Shown in pieces: positions 53,472 to 62,129 of a stretch of 64,000 nucleotides of DNA; the stretch's first letter is position 1; each line of letters begins with the position of its first letter. A program made the translations under genes and the position numbers. Location of the stretch: the NCBI GenBank assembly GCA_022647765.1, contig JALCLH010000008.1, positions 62,001 through 126,000 of the forward strand, read 5' to 3'. The notes beneath the pieces are model-generated. The model saw only the letters and a list, made by a program, of their open reading frames with translations. It did not search any database and had not been told where the DNA came from. Source of the DNA: Acidipropionibacterium sp. Lineage in GTDB: Bacteria; Actinomycetota; Actinomycetes; Propionibacteriales; Propionibacteriaceae.

Positions 53472-55279
53472 TCAAGACGGCGTGTTCGCGCTCGACCCGC
53501 CGGTCGGTCCTCCGTTCGTCGTGTCCGATGAGGACTCCGTCGGCGCCGGGGCGGTGGATGCCGGGGCGGATGTGGCCGGGTTCTCGGATTGCTGCTGGTC
53601 CGGCTGGGTCGAGCTGGTCGTTGTCGTGGTGACAGTGGCCGGTGCCGGCGCCGCCTGGGCCACCACGATGGTCACGGTGTCCCCCTCGGAGGCCTGCGCA
53701 CCCGGATTCGGCGTCGAGGAGACCACGGTGCCCTCGGTGGCGCTGTCGGTCTGCTGATAGGTGACGTTGATGTCGGTGTCGGCGAATCCCGCGGCGACCA
53801 GGGCCTTTCTGGCGTTGGCCTCCGTCATCCCGACCAGGTCCGACGGCACGGTGATCTTCTTGGGCCCGTCGTTGACGGTGATCGTCACAGCACTCCCAGC
53901 CGGCACCGAACTGCCGTCGGAGGGATTCTGCGAGATGACCTGGCCGGTGGTGTCGGCGCCCTGACGGACATGGGTGACGGTCGCCTTCAGACCGGCATTG
54001 CGCAGGATGGAGCTCGCCCCCTGCTCGCTCATCCCGGTCACCGCCGGAACCTGCACCATCCGCACCGTCTGCGAGGGGGTCGGTGTGGGGGCCGGCGCAG
54101 TGCCGCCGAGGACCCTGGTCGCGATATAGCCGCCGGTCCCCAGCGCGGCGATGACGAGCACCACCAGCAGGACGATCGGCCAGCGCCTGCGCTTCGGCGC
54201 GGTGTCCTCGTCGTCATGACCGTCACCGTCCGGATTGTCCACGGCCGGCGCCGGTGACCGGCTGCATTCCGGTGCCCCGTCCGGTAAGGGGCGTAGGCGT
54301 CGACGCCGGTCGTTCCTGCCTCCAGCGGATGGACGGCGGTGGCCGCCAATGTCGCCGGGGCGATCACCTGGGTGGCGGCGCTCGACTCGGGATCTCCGGG
54401 CGCCGCGCCGGGCATCGGGGCGAGCGGTGGCACGCCGGCGAGCACCCGCTCGATATCGGCGCGCATCAGCATCGCCGTCTGATAGCGGTCGGCGGGCGCC
54501 TTGGCCAGCGCCTTGAGGGTGACGGCGTCCATAGCCGGGGTGATCTCGGGATCCAGCCGGGACGGCGGAGCCGGGATCTCCCGAACGTGCTGATAGGCCA
54601 CCGAGACCGGGGAGTCGCCGACGAAGGGCGGACGCCCGACCAGCAGTTCGTAGAGCAGGCAGCCGGTGGCGTAGATGTCGGCGCGGTTGTCGACCTTCTC
54701 GCCGCGGGCCTGCTCGGGCGAGAGGTACTGCGCGGTGCCGATCACCGCGGCGGTCTGGGTCATCGTGGCCGAGGTGTCGGCCACCGCTCGGGCGATGCCG
54801 AAATCCATCACCTTCACCTGGCCGGTCTCGGTGAGCATCACATTGGCCGGCTTGATGTCGCGGTGCACGATGCCGGCGGCATGGGAGTAGCTCAGCGCCT
54901 CCAGCACCCCCTCGGTGAACTCGAGGGCCCGTTCGGGCAGGATCTTGCGGTCGTCGCGCAGCACATCGCGCAGGGTGTGGCCCTCCACCAGCTCCATCAC
55001 GATGTAGGGCACCGACAGCCCGGTGGCGGGATCCAGGGCCTCCCCGGTGTCGTAGACGGCGACGATATTGGGGTGGTTCAGCCCCGCCGCGGACTGGGCC
55101 TCGCGCTGAAAACGGGCCTGGAAGGTGTCGTCGGAGGCCAGGTCGGCGCGCAGTCGCTTGATCGCGACGTCGCGCCCCAGACGGTGGTCGCGCGCCTTCC
55201 AGACCTCAGCCATGCCGCCGCGGCCAATGACACTCAGCAGTTCATAGCGCCCGCCGAGCCAGGTACCGGCTTCGGTCAT
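53472..55279 (-). CDS. pknB: PknB-type Ser/Thr protein kinase with PASTA domains (one frame shift)
   Basis: The ATG at 55279 has AAGGAGG upstream. Kinase domain: G-loop IGRGGMAEVW, K41, HRDIKPANV with D141, DFG at 159. A linker of about 70 residues ends at a shift near 54245. The new frame carries one membrane helix (WPIVLLVVLVIAALGTGGYI) and two PASTA domains (from VQVPAVTGMSE and ITVPSDLVGMTE), then a Ser/Thr/Pro-rich tail. Mycobacterial PknB has four PASTA repeats. No pknA is present. It senses peptidoglycan and controls growth. Confidence 0.9.
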
Positions 55280-55355
55280 CGGGGGCCTCCTTCATCAGCA
55301 GCGACTGTGGTCGGGAATGTCGGGAATGTCGGACATAACGTCATCTTCGGCGTGA

Positions 55356-56787
55356 TCATCGGACCGCCTCGATGATGGAGCGGGCGATCGGGCCGGCCAG
55401 GGTGCCGCCGGCGATCTCGCTGCGCTCGGTGTCGGAGGACTCGATGAACACCGCCACCGCCACGTGCGGGTTCTCCGAGAACCCGACGAACCAGGCGTAG
55501 GGGGAGGCCTCCTTGGTGGTCTGGGCGGTGCCGGTCTTGCCGCCGACGGTGACGCCGTCGATCCGGGCGGCCTTGCCGGTGCCGTTCTGGACCACCGAGA
55601 CCATCATCTTCTGCAGATCCTGGGCGGTGCCCCGGCTGGTGGCCTGGGACAGCGTCGAGGAGTGGTGCGTCCACACCGTCTGCAGGTTGGAGGCGCGCAC
55701 CGACTGGGTGAGGTACGGCGTCATCAGCTTGCCGTCGTTGGCGATCGCCGCCGAGACCATCGCCATCTGCAGCGGGGAGGCGGCGACGTCGTACTGTCCG
55801 ATCGAGCTGAGCGCGACCTGGGCCTCGTTCATCTGGCCGGGGAACTGGGAGGCGACCATCGGCACGTCGGAGTCGAAGGTGGAGTCGAAGCCGAACTTCT
55901 TGGCCTGCTCGCGCAGCTTGTCCTGGCCCAGCGACATCCCGATCTTCGCGAAGGCGGTGTTGCAGGAGTTCTCCAGGGCCTGGGTGAGGCTCACCGTGGA
56001 GTTCCCGCAGTCGATCTCATTGCCGAGCCGGTTGGTGGTCTGCGGCAGCACGATCGAACTCGGCGTGTCGACCTGGGTGTCGGGGGTGTAGTTGCCCGAC
56101 TCCAGGGCGGCCGCGGAGGTGACCAGCTTGAAGGTCGACCCGGGCGGGTAGATCTCCTTGGAGGCGCGGTTGGCCATCGGCACGCTCGGGTTGGCGTTGA
56201 GCGACTTCCAGGCCCGCTGGGTGGCCGGCAGATCGTGACTGGCCAGCAGGTTGGGGTTGTAGGAGGGCGAGGTCGCCATCGCCAGAACAGCGCCGGTGGT
56301 GTAGTCGATGGCGACGACTCCGCCCTTCTTGCCGGCCAGCCCGTTCCATGCGGCGTCCTGAGCCTTGGCGTTGATGGTGGTGATCACCGAGCCGCCCTGC
56401 GGCTTCTTGCCCGACAGAGTGCCGGTGATCCGTTGCAGGAACTGGGAGTCGGAGGTGCCGGTGAGCTGGGCGTTCTGGCTCTGCTCGAGGGCGGTCCGTC
56501 CGAAGTAGTAGGAGTAGTAGCCGGTGATCGGGGCGTACTCGGGGCCCTGCGGATAGGTCCGCTGGTACTTGTACCGCCCGTCGGAGGCGACGGTGCGGGC
56601 CACCGCAGGTGCTGCCGACCAGGATGTCGCCGCGGTTCTGGGAGAACTCGGCGTCGCGGACCCGCAGGTTGCGAGGGTCGTTGTTGAGGTCGGCCTGGCG
56701 GAACAGCGCCGAGTAGGTGACGTTGATCAGCAGGGCGAAGGTCATCAGGGCTGCGAACACCGAGACGAATCGGATCGGGCGGTTCAT
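55356..56787 (-). CDS. pbpA: Penicillin-binding protein PbpA, transpeptidase (one frame shift)
   Basis: The ATG at 56787 overlaps the RodA gene by ATGA. An N-terminal membrane helix (VSVFAALMTFALLINVTYSA) and FSQNRGDILVGST are in one frame; near 56600 a one-base shift leads to ARTVASDGRYKYQRTYPQG. Active-site motifs are STFK in PPGSTFKLVT, SCN in ENSCNTAF and KTG in VGGKTGTAQ. Joined length about 477 residues. It partners the upstream FtsW/RodA-like glycosyltransferase. Confidence 0.9.
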
Positions 56788-58277
56788 CGGCGATCACCCC
56801 CCGATACTCCTGCCACGGTGACGGCGTCCGGATCGGTTCCCGGTCCGAACGTGCCGGCAGCACCGCCGCTGCCATCGGCGTGGCGCGCGCTACCGGTCTC
56901 GGTCTCCATCAGCGGCGGGGGAGTGCCGACATTGGCAGCCAGCTCGTCGGCGGGACGCCGCGCCTGGTGGCTGATCAGCATCAGGATCGCTATCAGCGCC
57001 CAGTTGGCCACCTCGGAGGAGCCGCCCTGACTCATGAACGGCGTGGTGAGGCCGGTCAGCGGCAGCAGCCGGGTGACGCCGCCGATGATCGCGAAGACCT
57101 GCAGCCCGAAGACGAAGGACAGTCCGGAGGCCAGCAGCTTGCCGAAGGAGTCGCGGCAGGACAGGGCGGCGCGCATCCCGCGGGCCACCAGCAGCCCGTA
57201 GAGCACGATGATGGCCATCAGGCCGGTGACGCCGAGCTCCTCGCCGATGCTGGAGGAGATGAAGTCGCTCCACGCGAAGGTGGTGAGGCCCGGACGCCCC
57301 AGCCCCCAGCCGCGCCCCGACAGCCCGCCCCAGGCCATGCCGTACTGGGCCTTGATGACCTGGTCGTTCTGGTCGAAGTTCGAGAACGGGTCCAGCCAGG
57401 CGCTCACCCTGACTCGCACGTGGCCGAACATCTTGTAGGCCATCACCGCGGCGACCGAGAACAGCAGGGCGCCGATCACCACCCAGCCCACCCGCTCGGT
57501 GGCGATGTACAGCATCGCGACGAACAGACCGAAGAACAGCATCGCGGTGCCCAGGTCGTTCTGCCACATGATGACGACCATCGCCGCCCCCCACATCACC
57601 AGCAGCGGCCCCAGATCGCGGGCGCGGGGCAGCACCAGCGGGCCGATGTGGTGTCCGGCCAGCGACAGCACGTCGCGCTTGTCCACCAGATAGGAGGCGA
57701 AGGCCATCACCAGCAGCACCTTGGCCAGCTCGGCGGGCTGGAAGGTGAACGGCCCGATGCCGATCCACAGCCGGGCGCCGTTGATCGACTGCCCGATCAC
57801 CGGCAGCAGGGGCATCAGCATCAGCACCAGCCCGGCCAGGAAGAGGATGTAGGGGAACCGCTGCAGCCTGCGGTGGTCCTTGAGCCAGATGACGATGACC
57901 GCCCACAGCACGACCCCGCCCAGGGTCCAGACCGCCTGGTTCACCATCCGGTCGGGGTTCTTGCTCGGGATGAGGTCGATCCGGTGGATCATCGCCAGGC
58001 CCAGCCCGTTGAGGGCGAACACGATCGGCAGGATCATCGGGTCGGCGTAGGGGATGAAGATCCGCACCACGATGTGGCAGGCCAGGATGAGGCCGAGCCA
58101 GCAGCCGCCGACGACCCTCCAGTTCTCGGGCACCGCACCGGTCGTGTTGAGACCGGTGAGCAGGTAGCCGGAGAATCCCAGCCCCCAGGCCAGGATGAGC
58201 AGGAAGAGCTCCACCCAGCGGCGCTTGCTGTGGACGATCATCGTGCCGGCGACGGCCGGATCCGTGGAGATGCTCAT
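56784..58277 (-). CDS. rodA: RodA/FtsW family peptidoglycan glycosyltransferase
   Basis: 497 residues, intact, with ten or more membrane helices. SEDS marks are NGARLWIGIGPFTFQPAELAK (in parts NGARLWIGIG and FQPAELAKVLL), MWQNDLGTAMLFFG, and GLTTPFMSQGGSSEVANW. A 40-residue Gly/Ser/Thr tail extends the C-terminus. ATGA overlaps join it to pstP and pbpA. It polymerises lipid II for lateral or septal wall growth. Confidence 0.93.
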   Translation of the reverse strand: MSISTDPAVAGTMIVHSKRRWVELFLLILAWGLGFSGYLLTGLNTTGAVPENWRVVGGCWLGLILACHIVVRIFIPYADPMILPIVFALNGLGLAMIHRIDLIPSKNPDRMVNQAVWTLGGVVLWAVIVIWLKDHRRLQRFPYILFLAGLVLMLMPLLPVIGQSINGARLWIGIGPFTFQPAELAKVLLVMAFASYLVDKRDVLSLAGHHIGPLVLPRARDLGPLLVMWGAAMVVIMWQNDLGTAMLFFGLFVAMLYIATERVGWVVIGALLFSVAAVMAYKMFGHVRVRVSAWLDPFSNFDQNDQVIKAQYGMAWGGLSGRGWGLGRPGLTTFAWSDFISSSIGEELGVTGLMAIIVLYGLLVARGMRAALSCRDSFGKLLASGLSFVFGLQVFAIIGGVTRLLPLTGLTTPFMSQGGSSEVANWALIAILMLISHQARRPADELAANVGTPPPLMETETGSARHADGSGGAAGTFGPGTDPDAVTVAGVSGGDRR

Positions 58278-59826
58278 GAGCAGTCGTCCTCGGTGACCTT
58301 GGGCAGCGAGGCGCCGGAGGTCGGGCTGGTGGTCGTTCCGGGAGTGGACGCCGAGGCGGGTGCCGAGGCCGAGGAGCCGGGGGAGTGGGACGCTCCCGGT
58401 GAGACGGACGTCCGGGGGGTGGACGAGCCCGACGAGCCCGCCGGGCTGCCCGACGCGCCCGGACTCGGTGAGCCGGAGGCTCCCGGCGTCCCGGGCCTGG
58501 GGGCGGGGCTCTGGGCCGCCCGGGTGCGCAGGGCGATGCAGTGGTCGGCGCCGTCGCGCAGCTCGGCGACGGTGGCCCGGGCGGAGTCCAGGGAGTCGAC
58601 GCTGATGGTGTTCTGCACCCGGGAACGGTAGAGCCCGGGCAGGTCGTCGACCTTGATGTCGGTGTTCTCGGTCACCGAGGACAGGTTGAACCACAGCAGC
58701 TGGTCGGGGACCCCCTGGTAGATCGCCACCGAGCCGGCCTGCTGGCCGACGTAGTACTGGCGGTCCACATAGGCCCGGACGCCGAAGACTCCGGCCACCC
58801 CGGCCACCAGGACGATCGCCACGGTGATCACCCAGGGACGCCAGCGGTGCCTGGTCTCCGGATCGATCGGGGCGTAGCGCGCCGACTCCTCGGCCTCGGA
58901 GTCGAACAGCTGCGGCGTCCCGTCCGCTCCGGTCAGGGCGGCGTGTCGGGGGGCTCCCCGCCGCGGCGCCGGGCGCTCGGACGGATCGGACAGCCTGGCC
59001 AGGCTGTCGGCGGTGATCGGCAGCGGGCGCCGTCACCTCGTGGTCGGGAATCGCGGTGATCTCGGCGGCCCCGATGATCCGGGGCGGGAAGGCCGCCAGT
59101 TCCGGACTCTCGGGGACGACGTCGGCCAGCACCACGGTGACGTTGTCGGGGGCCCCGGCGGCGTGGGCGCCGGCGACCAGCTGGGTGAGGGCGCCGTCGA
59201 GGTCCTGTTCGCGCAGGATCCGCTGGATCTGCGGATCCGGGACGAATCCGCACAGCCCGTCGGAGCAGAACAGCAGCCGGTCGCCGAGTTGGAGATCCAC
59301 CAGCTGGGTGTCGGGGGTGTGCTGGGGCTGGCCGTTGAGCACCTTGAGCAGCAGCGAGCGGTGCGGGTGGACCGCCGCCTCCTCCTCGGTGATCCGGCCC
59401 TCGTCGACCAGCGACTGCACCCAGGAGTCGTCGTGGGTCATCCGGGAGAGCCGGTGGGCGCGCATCAGGTAGCCGCGGGAGTCGCCGATGTGGACCAGGC
59501 CGAGCTGGGAGCCGTCGAACATCGCCCCGCAGAAGGTGGTGCCCATGCCCTCCAGGGAGCGGTCCCAGGCGACCAGGTCGGCCAACTCGTCGTTGGCGGC
59601 CGAGACCGCCCCGGCGAGCAGGGTGAGCATCTCCTCGCCCCTGGCGGCGGGAGTCGGCCCGGGCCACCTGCTTGACGACGACGGTCGAGGCCAGGTCCCC
59701 GGCGGCGGCGCCGCCCATCCCGTCGGCCACCACGAGCATGGTCGGCGAGACGTATCCGGAGTCCTGGTTGTTGCTGCGGACCAGACCGATCTCGGAGTGG
59801 CAGCGGATGTCGAGGGAGAAGGCCAT
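58274..59826 (-). CDS. pstP: PstP-type PP2C Ser/Thr phosphatase (two frame shifts)
   Basis: The ATG at 59826 starts AFSLDIRCHSEIGLVRSNNQD, followed by MLVVADGMGGAAAGD, the PP2C metal motifs. A shift near 59655 leads to the next part with GTTFCGAMF, VHIGDSRGYLMR, LLFCSDGLCGFV and APDNVTVVLADV. A second shift near 59030 leads to a linker, a membrane helix (TVAIVLVAGVAGVFGVRAYV) and an extracellular Ser/Pro-rich tail. Joined length about 517 residues. It reverses PknB phosphorylation. Confidence 0.88.
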
Positions 59827-59828
59827 CG

Positions 59829-60329
59829 TCACCCCCGCCCGGCGGCCTCGACCGCCATCGTGGTGCGGCCGATCCTCACCTCGTCGCCGATGCTGAGCTG
59901 GGTGAGTTCCTCGATCCGTTCGCCGTTGACGTAGGTGCCGTTGGTGGAGCGCAGATCCTCCACGAACCAGGCGCCGTCGATCCCCTGGGCGAATTCGGCG
60001 TGGTGGGTGGAGGCGTAGTCGTCGTCGATGGGCAGGTTGGAGTCGCCGCCGCGGCCGACCAGGATGCGGTCGACCAGCGGGACGATCTGGCCGGTCCGGC
60101 TGCCCGACAGGATCCGCAGCTGCCCGGGCTGGGGCTCGCTGCGGGAGTGCTTGCGGCGTCTCCGCTTGGGGGCGGAGCCCTCCACCTGCTGACCGGCCGC
60201 GGTGCGGGCGGCTACCCGGTGCCCGAAGATGTCGGTGCGCACGGTGTTGCCGATGAACAGGATGAACACCCACAGCAGGGCCAGATAGGCGATTCGCAGA
60301 ACAGCTACCAGGAATTCGCTCACGATCAC
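59829..60329 (-). CDS. fhaB: FhaB, membrane-anchored FHA-domain protein
   Basis: 166 residues. The GTG at 60329 overlaps the FhaA stop (GTGA); a GTG at 60323 is an alternative. A membrane helix at residues about 8-28 (VAVLRIAYLALLWVFILFIG) is followed by an RRRRK patch and a FHA domain (ILVGRGGDSNLPIDDDYAST, then LRSTNGTYVNG). It binds phosphothreonine on PknB targets. Homologue of Rv0019c. Confidence 0.92.
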   Translation of the reverse strand: MIVSEFLVAVLRIAYLALLWVFILFIGNTVRTDIFGHRVAARTAAGQQVEGSAPKRRRRKHSRSEPQPGQLRILSGSRTGQIVPLVDRILVGRGGDSNLPIDDDYASTHHAEFAQGIDGAWFVEDLRSTNGTYVNGERIEELTQLSIGDEVRIGRTTMAVEAAGRG

Positions 60330-61024
60330 ATCCCCGCCGGGGAGTGGACGAGCATCCTGGTCGAGCCGATCTCGATGCGGGAGCCGTCCCGCAGCTCGGT
60401 GTTGGTCACCTTCAGGCCGTCGACGGTGAGGCCGTTGGTGGATCCGAGATCCTCGATGGAGACGCCGACCCCCTCGCCCTTGGTCCAGACGTGGATCTGG
60501 GCGTGACGCCGTGAGATGCCGGGGTCGTTGATCCGCAGGTCGGCGTCGGAACCGCGTCCGATCACCAGGCCCGGGGGCAGCAGCGGGTGGCGCACCCCGT
60601 TGACCTCGAGCACCAGCGGGGTGCTGCGGACCGCGGTGGTCTGGGACTCCTCGCCGGTCAGCGATCCGCTGGAGACCGTGAATCGGCCGGTCGGCAGCGA
60701 GTCGTCGAGTTCGTAGCGGATGTGGATGGGGCCGTTGAAGACGTAGCGGCGCTCGGTGGCGTGATCGCGCAGGGCGGGGACGATCTCGGCGTTGAGGGTC
60801 TTGGTGTAGGGCACCAGGTGCTCGTAGTCGTGGTCGGAGAGCATCACCGAGAAGTCGTTGGGCACGAGCTTCTTGTCGCGGGTGAGAATCTGGGCCTCGG
60901 AGTCCAGCTCGCGCTGGAGGCGCCCGGCGATCTCCACCGGCTCCACCTCGCCGCGGAAGGCCTTGGCGAAGACGCCGTTGACGGCACCTTCGATCGACTT
61001 CTCGAACTTGTCGAGGATTCCCAC
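60326..61024 (-). CDS. fhaA: FhaA, DUF3662 and FHA-domain protein
   Basis: 232 residues from the GTG at 61024 (GGGAGGAGG 5 bases upstream). The N-terminal DUF3662 domain (MGILDKFEKSIEGAVNGVFA, then EIAGRLQRELDSEA) covers residues 1-115, and the FHA domain (LVIGRGSDADLRINDPGISR, then DLGSTNGLTVDG) residues 150-230. Shorter than mycobacterial FhaA because the central linker is brief. First gene of the fhaA-fhaB-pstP-rodA-pbpA-pknB unit. Confidence 0.93.
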   Translation of the reverse strand: MGILDKFEKSIEGAVNGVFAKAFRGEVEPVEIAGRLQRELDSEAQILTRDKKLVPNDFSVMLSDHDYEHLVPYTKTLNAEIVPALRDHATERRYVFNGPIHIRYELDDSLPTGRFTVSSGSLTGEESQTTAVRSTPLVLEVNGVRHPLLPPGLVIGRGSDADLRINDPGISRRHAQIHVWTKGEGVGVSIEDLGSTNGLTVDGLKVTNTELRDGSRIEIGSTRMLVHSPAGM

Positions 61025-61269
61025 GTGTGCCTCCTCCCGACTGCTGCTCGAAAACTCCGGCCTGACACGGCGTCCACAACTGCGAGACGGCCGATTCGCC
61101 ACCCCGCAGCACACCGCAGTGGCGGCATCGTGCCACCACTACCGCTGGTGAGTCTACCGAGCCCGCATGTGCGGGCCCACAATTTGCGTCGAGGGTCGCA
61201 CGATACATGCGGCGGGTCGCCACGATTCATGCGGATGTGCGGACTTCGCCGGCCCTGCTCCACCCCTCG

Positions 61270-61348
61270 TGGTCCCGATCACTCCCGATAGGGCACGTTT
61301 CGCCATCGAGCGTGCAGATTCACGGCGTGTCGGGAGTGATCGGGTATG
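61270..61348. repeat. 79-bp hairpin element, family A copy 5, with altered right end
   Basis: The left arm TGGTCCCGATCACTCCCG is complete; the right arm keeps CGGGAGTGATCGGG and then diverges (TATG in place of ACCA). The loop is again 43 bases and holds GCACG...CGTGC and ATTCACGGCGTGT. It lies in the 338-bp space 61025-61362; the rest of that space shows no gene. Confidence 0.88.
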
Positions 61349-61350
61349 TG

Positions 61351-61356
61351 TACGGT
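61351..61356 (+). promoter_or_regulatory. -10 box of the DUF3800-like gene
   Basis: TACGGT lies 6 bases before the ATG at 61363 and only 2 bases after the end of hairpin A5, so the -35 region falls in the element's right arm. Confidence 0.4.
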
Positions 61357-61362
61357 CGAGCC

Positions 61363-61905
61363 ATGTCGTTCGGGCGGGATGAGTGGGTGTTCGTGGATGA
61401 GTCGAAGGCTCACGGGTACTACATCGCGGCCGCGGCCGTTGCCAGAGGGGACATTGCTGGTATTGAGAAGCGCCTGCGCGCGCTCCGCATGGGCAACCGC
61501 AGTTCGCTGCACTTCCACAGTGAGGGCAACCGCAGGTCGAAGCTCCTGCACGAGTTCTGCCAGATGGATGTCCGTGTCACGGTGTATGTGATGCAGGGCC
61601 GCAAAGACCGTGTGGCCCGCCCTGCTCTGCTGCGTGCGCTGGTCGGTGACATGGTCGCCGATGGTGCTCGGCATCTAGTTCTGGAGCGTGACGAATCGGT
61701 CGAGGTGTGGGATCGACGCACCATCCGCGAGTGTCTCGACAAGGTGGGAGGGCTGGGGAAGCTCGTGTACGAGCACAAGAACAGGAATGATCAGCCGATG
61801 CTGTGGTTGGCGGATGCCGTCGCGTGGTGTTATCAGAAGGGCAACCCCTGGAAGGCTCAGGTGCAGCCCATCGTGTCTGAGGTGGTTGCCGTTGACGTGC
61901 CCTAG
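61363..61905 (+). CDS. DUF3800-like protein (RNase H-fold nuclease-like)
   Basis: 180 residues. WVFVDESKAHGYYIAAAAV near the N-terminus carries the Asp12-Glu13 of the FVDES motif of DUF3800. LVLERDESVEVWDRR lies in the middle, and ADAVAWCYQKGN near the C-terminus supplies another Asp. The pattern fits an RNase H-like metal site. The frame is open upstream through the hairpin, but I start at the ATG at 61363 because of the -10 box 6 bases before it. Stands alone between family A copies 5 and 6. Function unknown. Confidence 0.7.
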   Translation: MSFGRDEWVFVDESKAHGYYIAAAAVARGDIAGIEKRLRALRMGNRSSLHFHSEGNRRSKLLHEFCQMDVRVTVYVMQGRKDRVARPALLRALVGDMVADGARHLVLERDESVEVWDRRTIRECLDKVGGLGKLVYEHKNRNDQPMLWLADAVAWCYQKGNPWKAQVQPIVSEVVAVDVP

Positions 61906-61994
61906 ACGCACGCAAGCCCGGCTCGTCGTACCAAAGAGATCGGGCAGACTGCCGGGCTAACTTCTCGGAGCTAATGCTCCTCGCATCAATAACA

Positions 61995-62012
61995 CTATCA
62001 GGGCCCTGATAG
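61995..62012. promoter_or_regulatory. 18-bp perfect palindrome after the DUF3800-like gene
   Basis: CTATCAGGGCCCTGATAG, in a short A/T-richer patch (CATCAATAACA before it). No gene starts just downstream; the rhamnose gene ends at 62130 from the other side. It could be an operator, terminator core or recombination site. Confidence 0.4.
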
Positions 62013-62040
62013 GACATCAAGGCGCCCTGGCCTGCTGCCG

Positions 62041-62119
62041 TGGTCCCGATCACTCCCGACAGGCCGCAAATCTGCACTCCCGATGCAGAAACACGGCGTG
62101 TCGGGAGTGATCGGGACCA
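62041..62119. repeat. 79-bp hairpin element, family A copy 6
   Basis: Perfect 18-bp arms and a 43-base loop with its own stem TCTGCA...TGCAGA, followed by AACACGGCGTGT. It lies 10 bp before the end of the rhamnose gene, between convergent genes. Confidence 0.9.
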
Positions 62120-62129
62120 TCGGTCGCCG

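Noticed and set aside
2855..62119. Family A hairpins as integron attC sites
   Set aside because: Equal length and perfect outer arms do not fit attC architecture, no integrase is in the window, and the flanking genes are not in cassette-like arrays.
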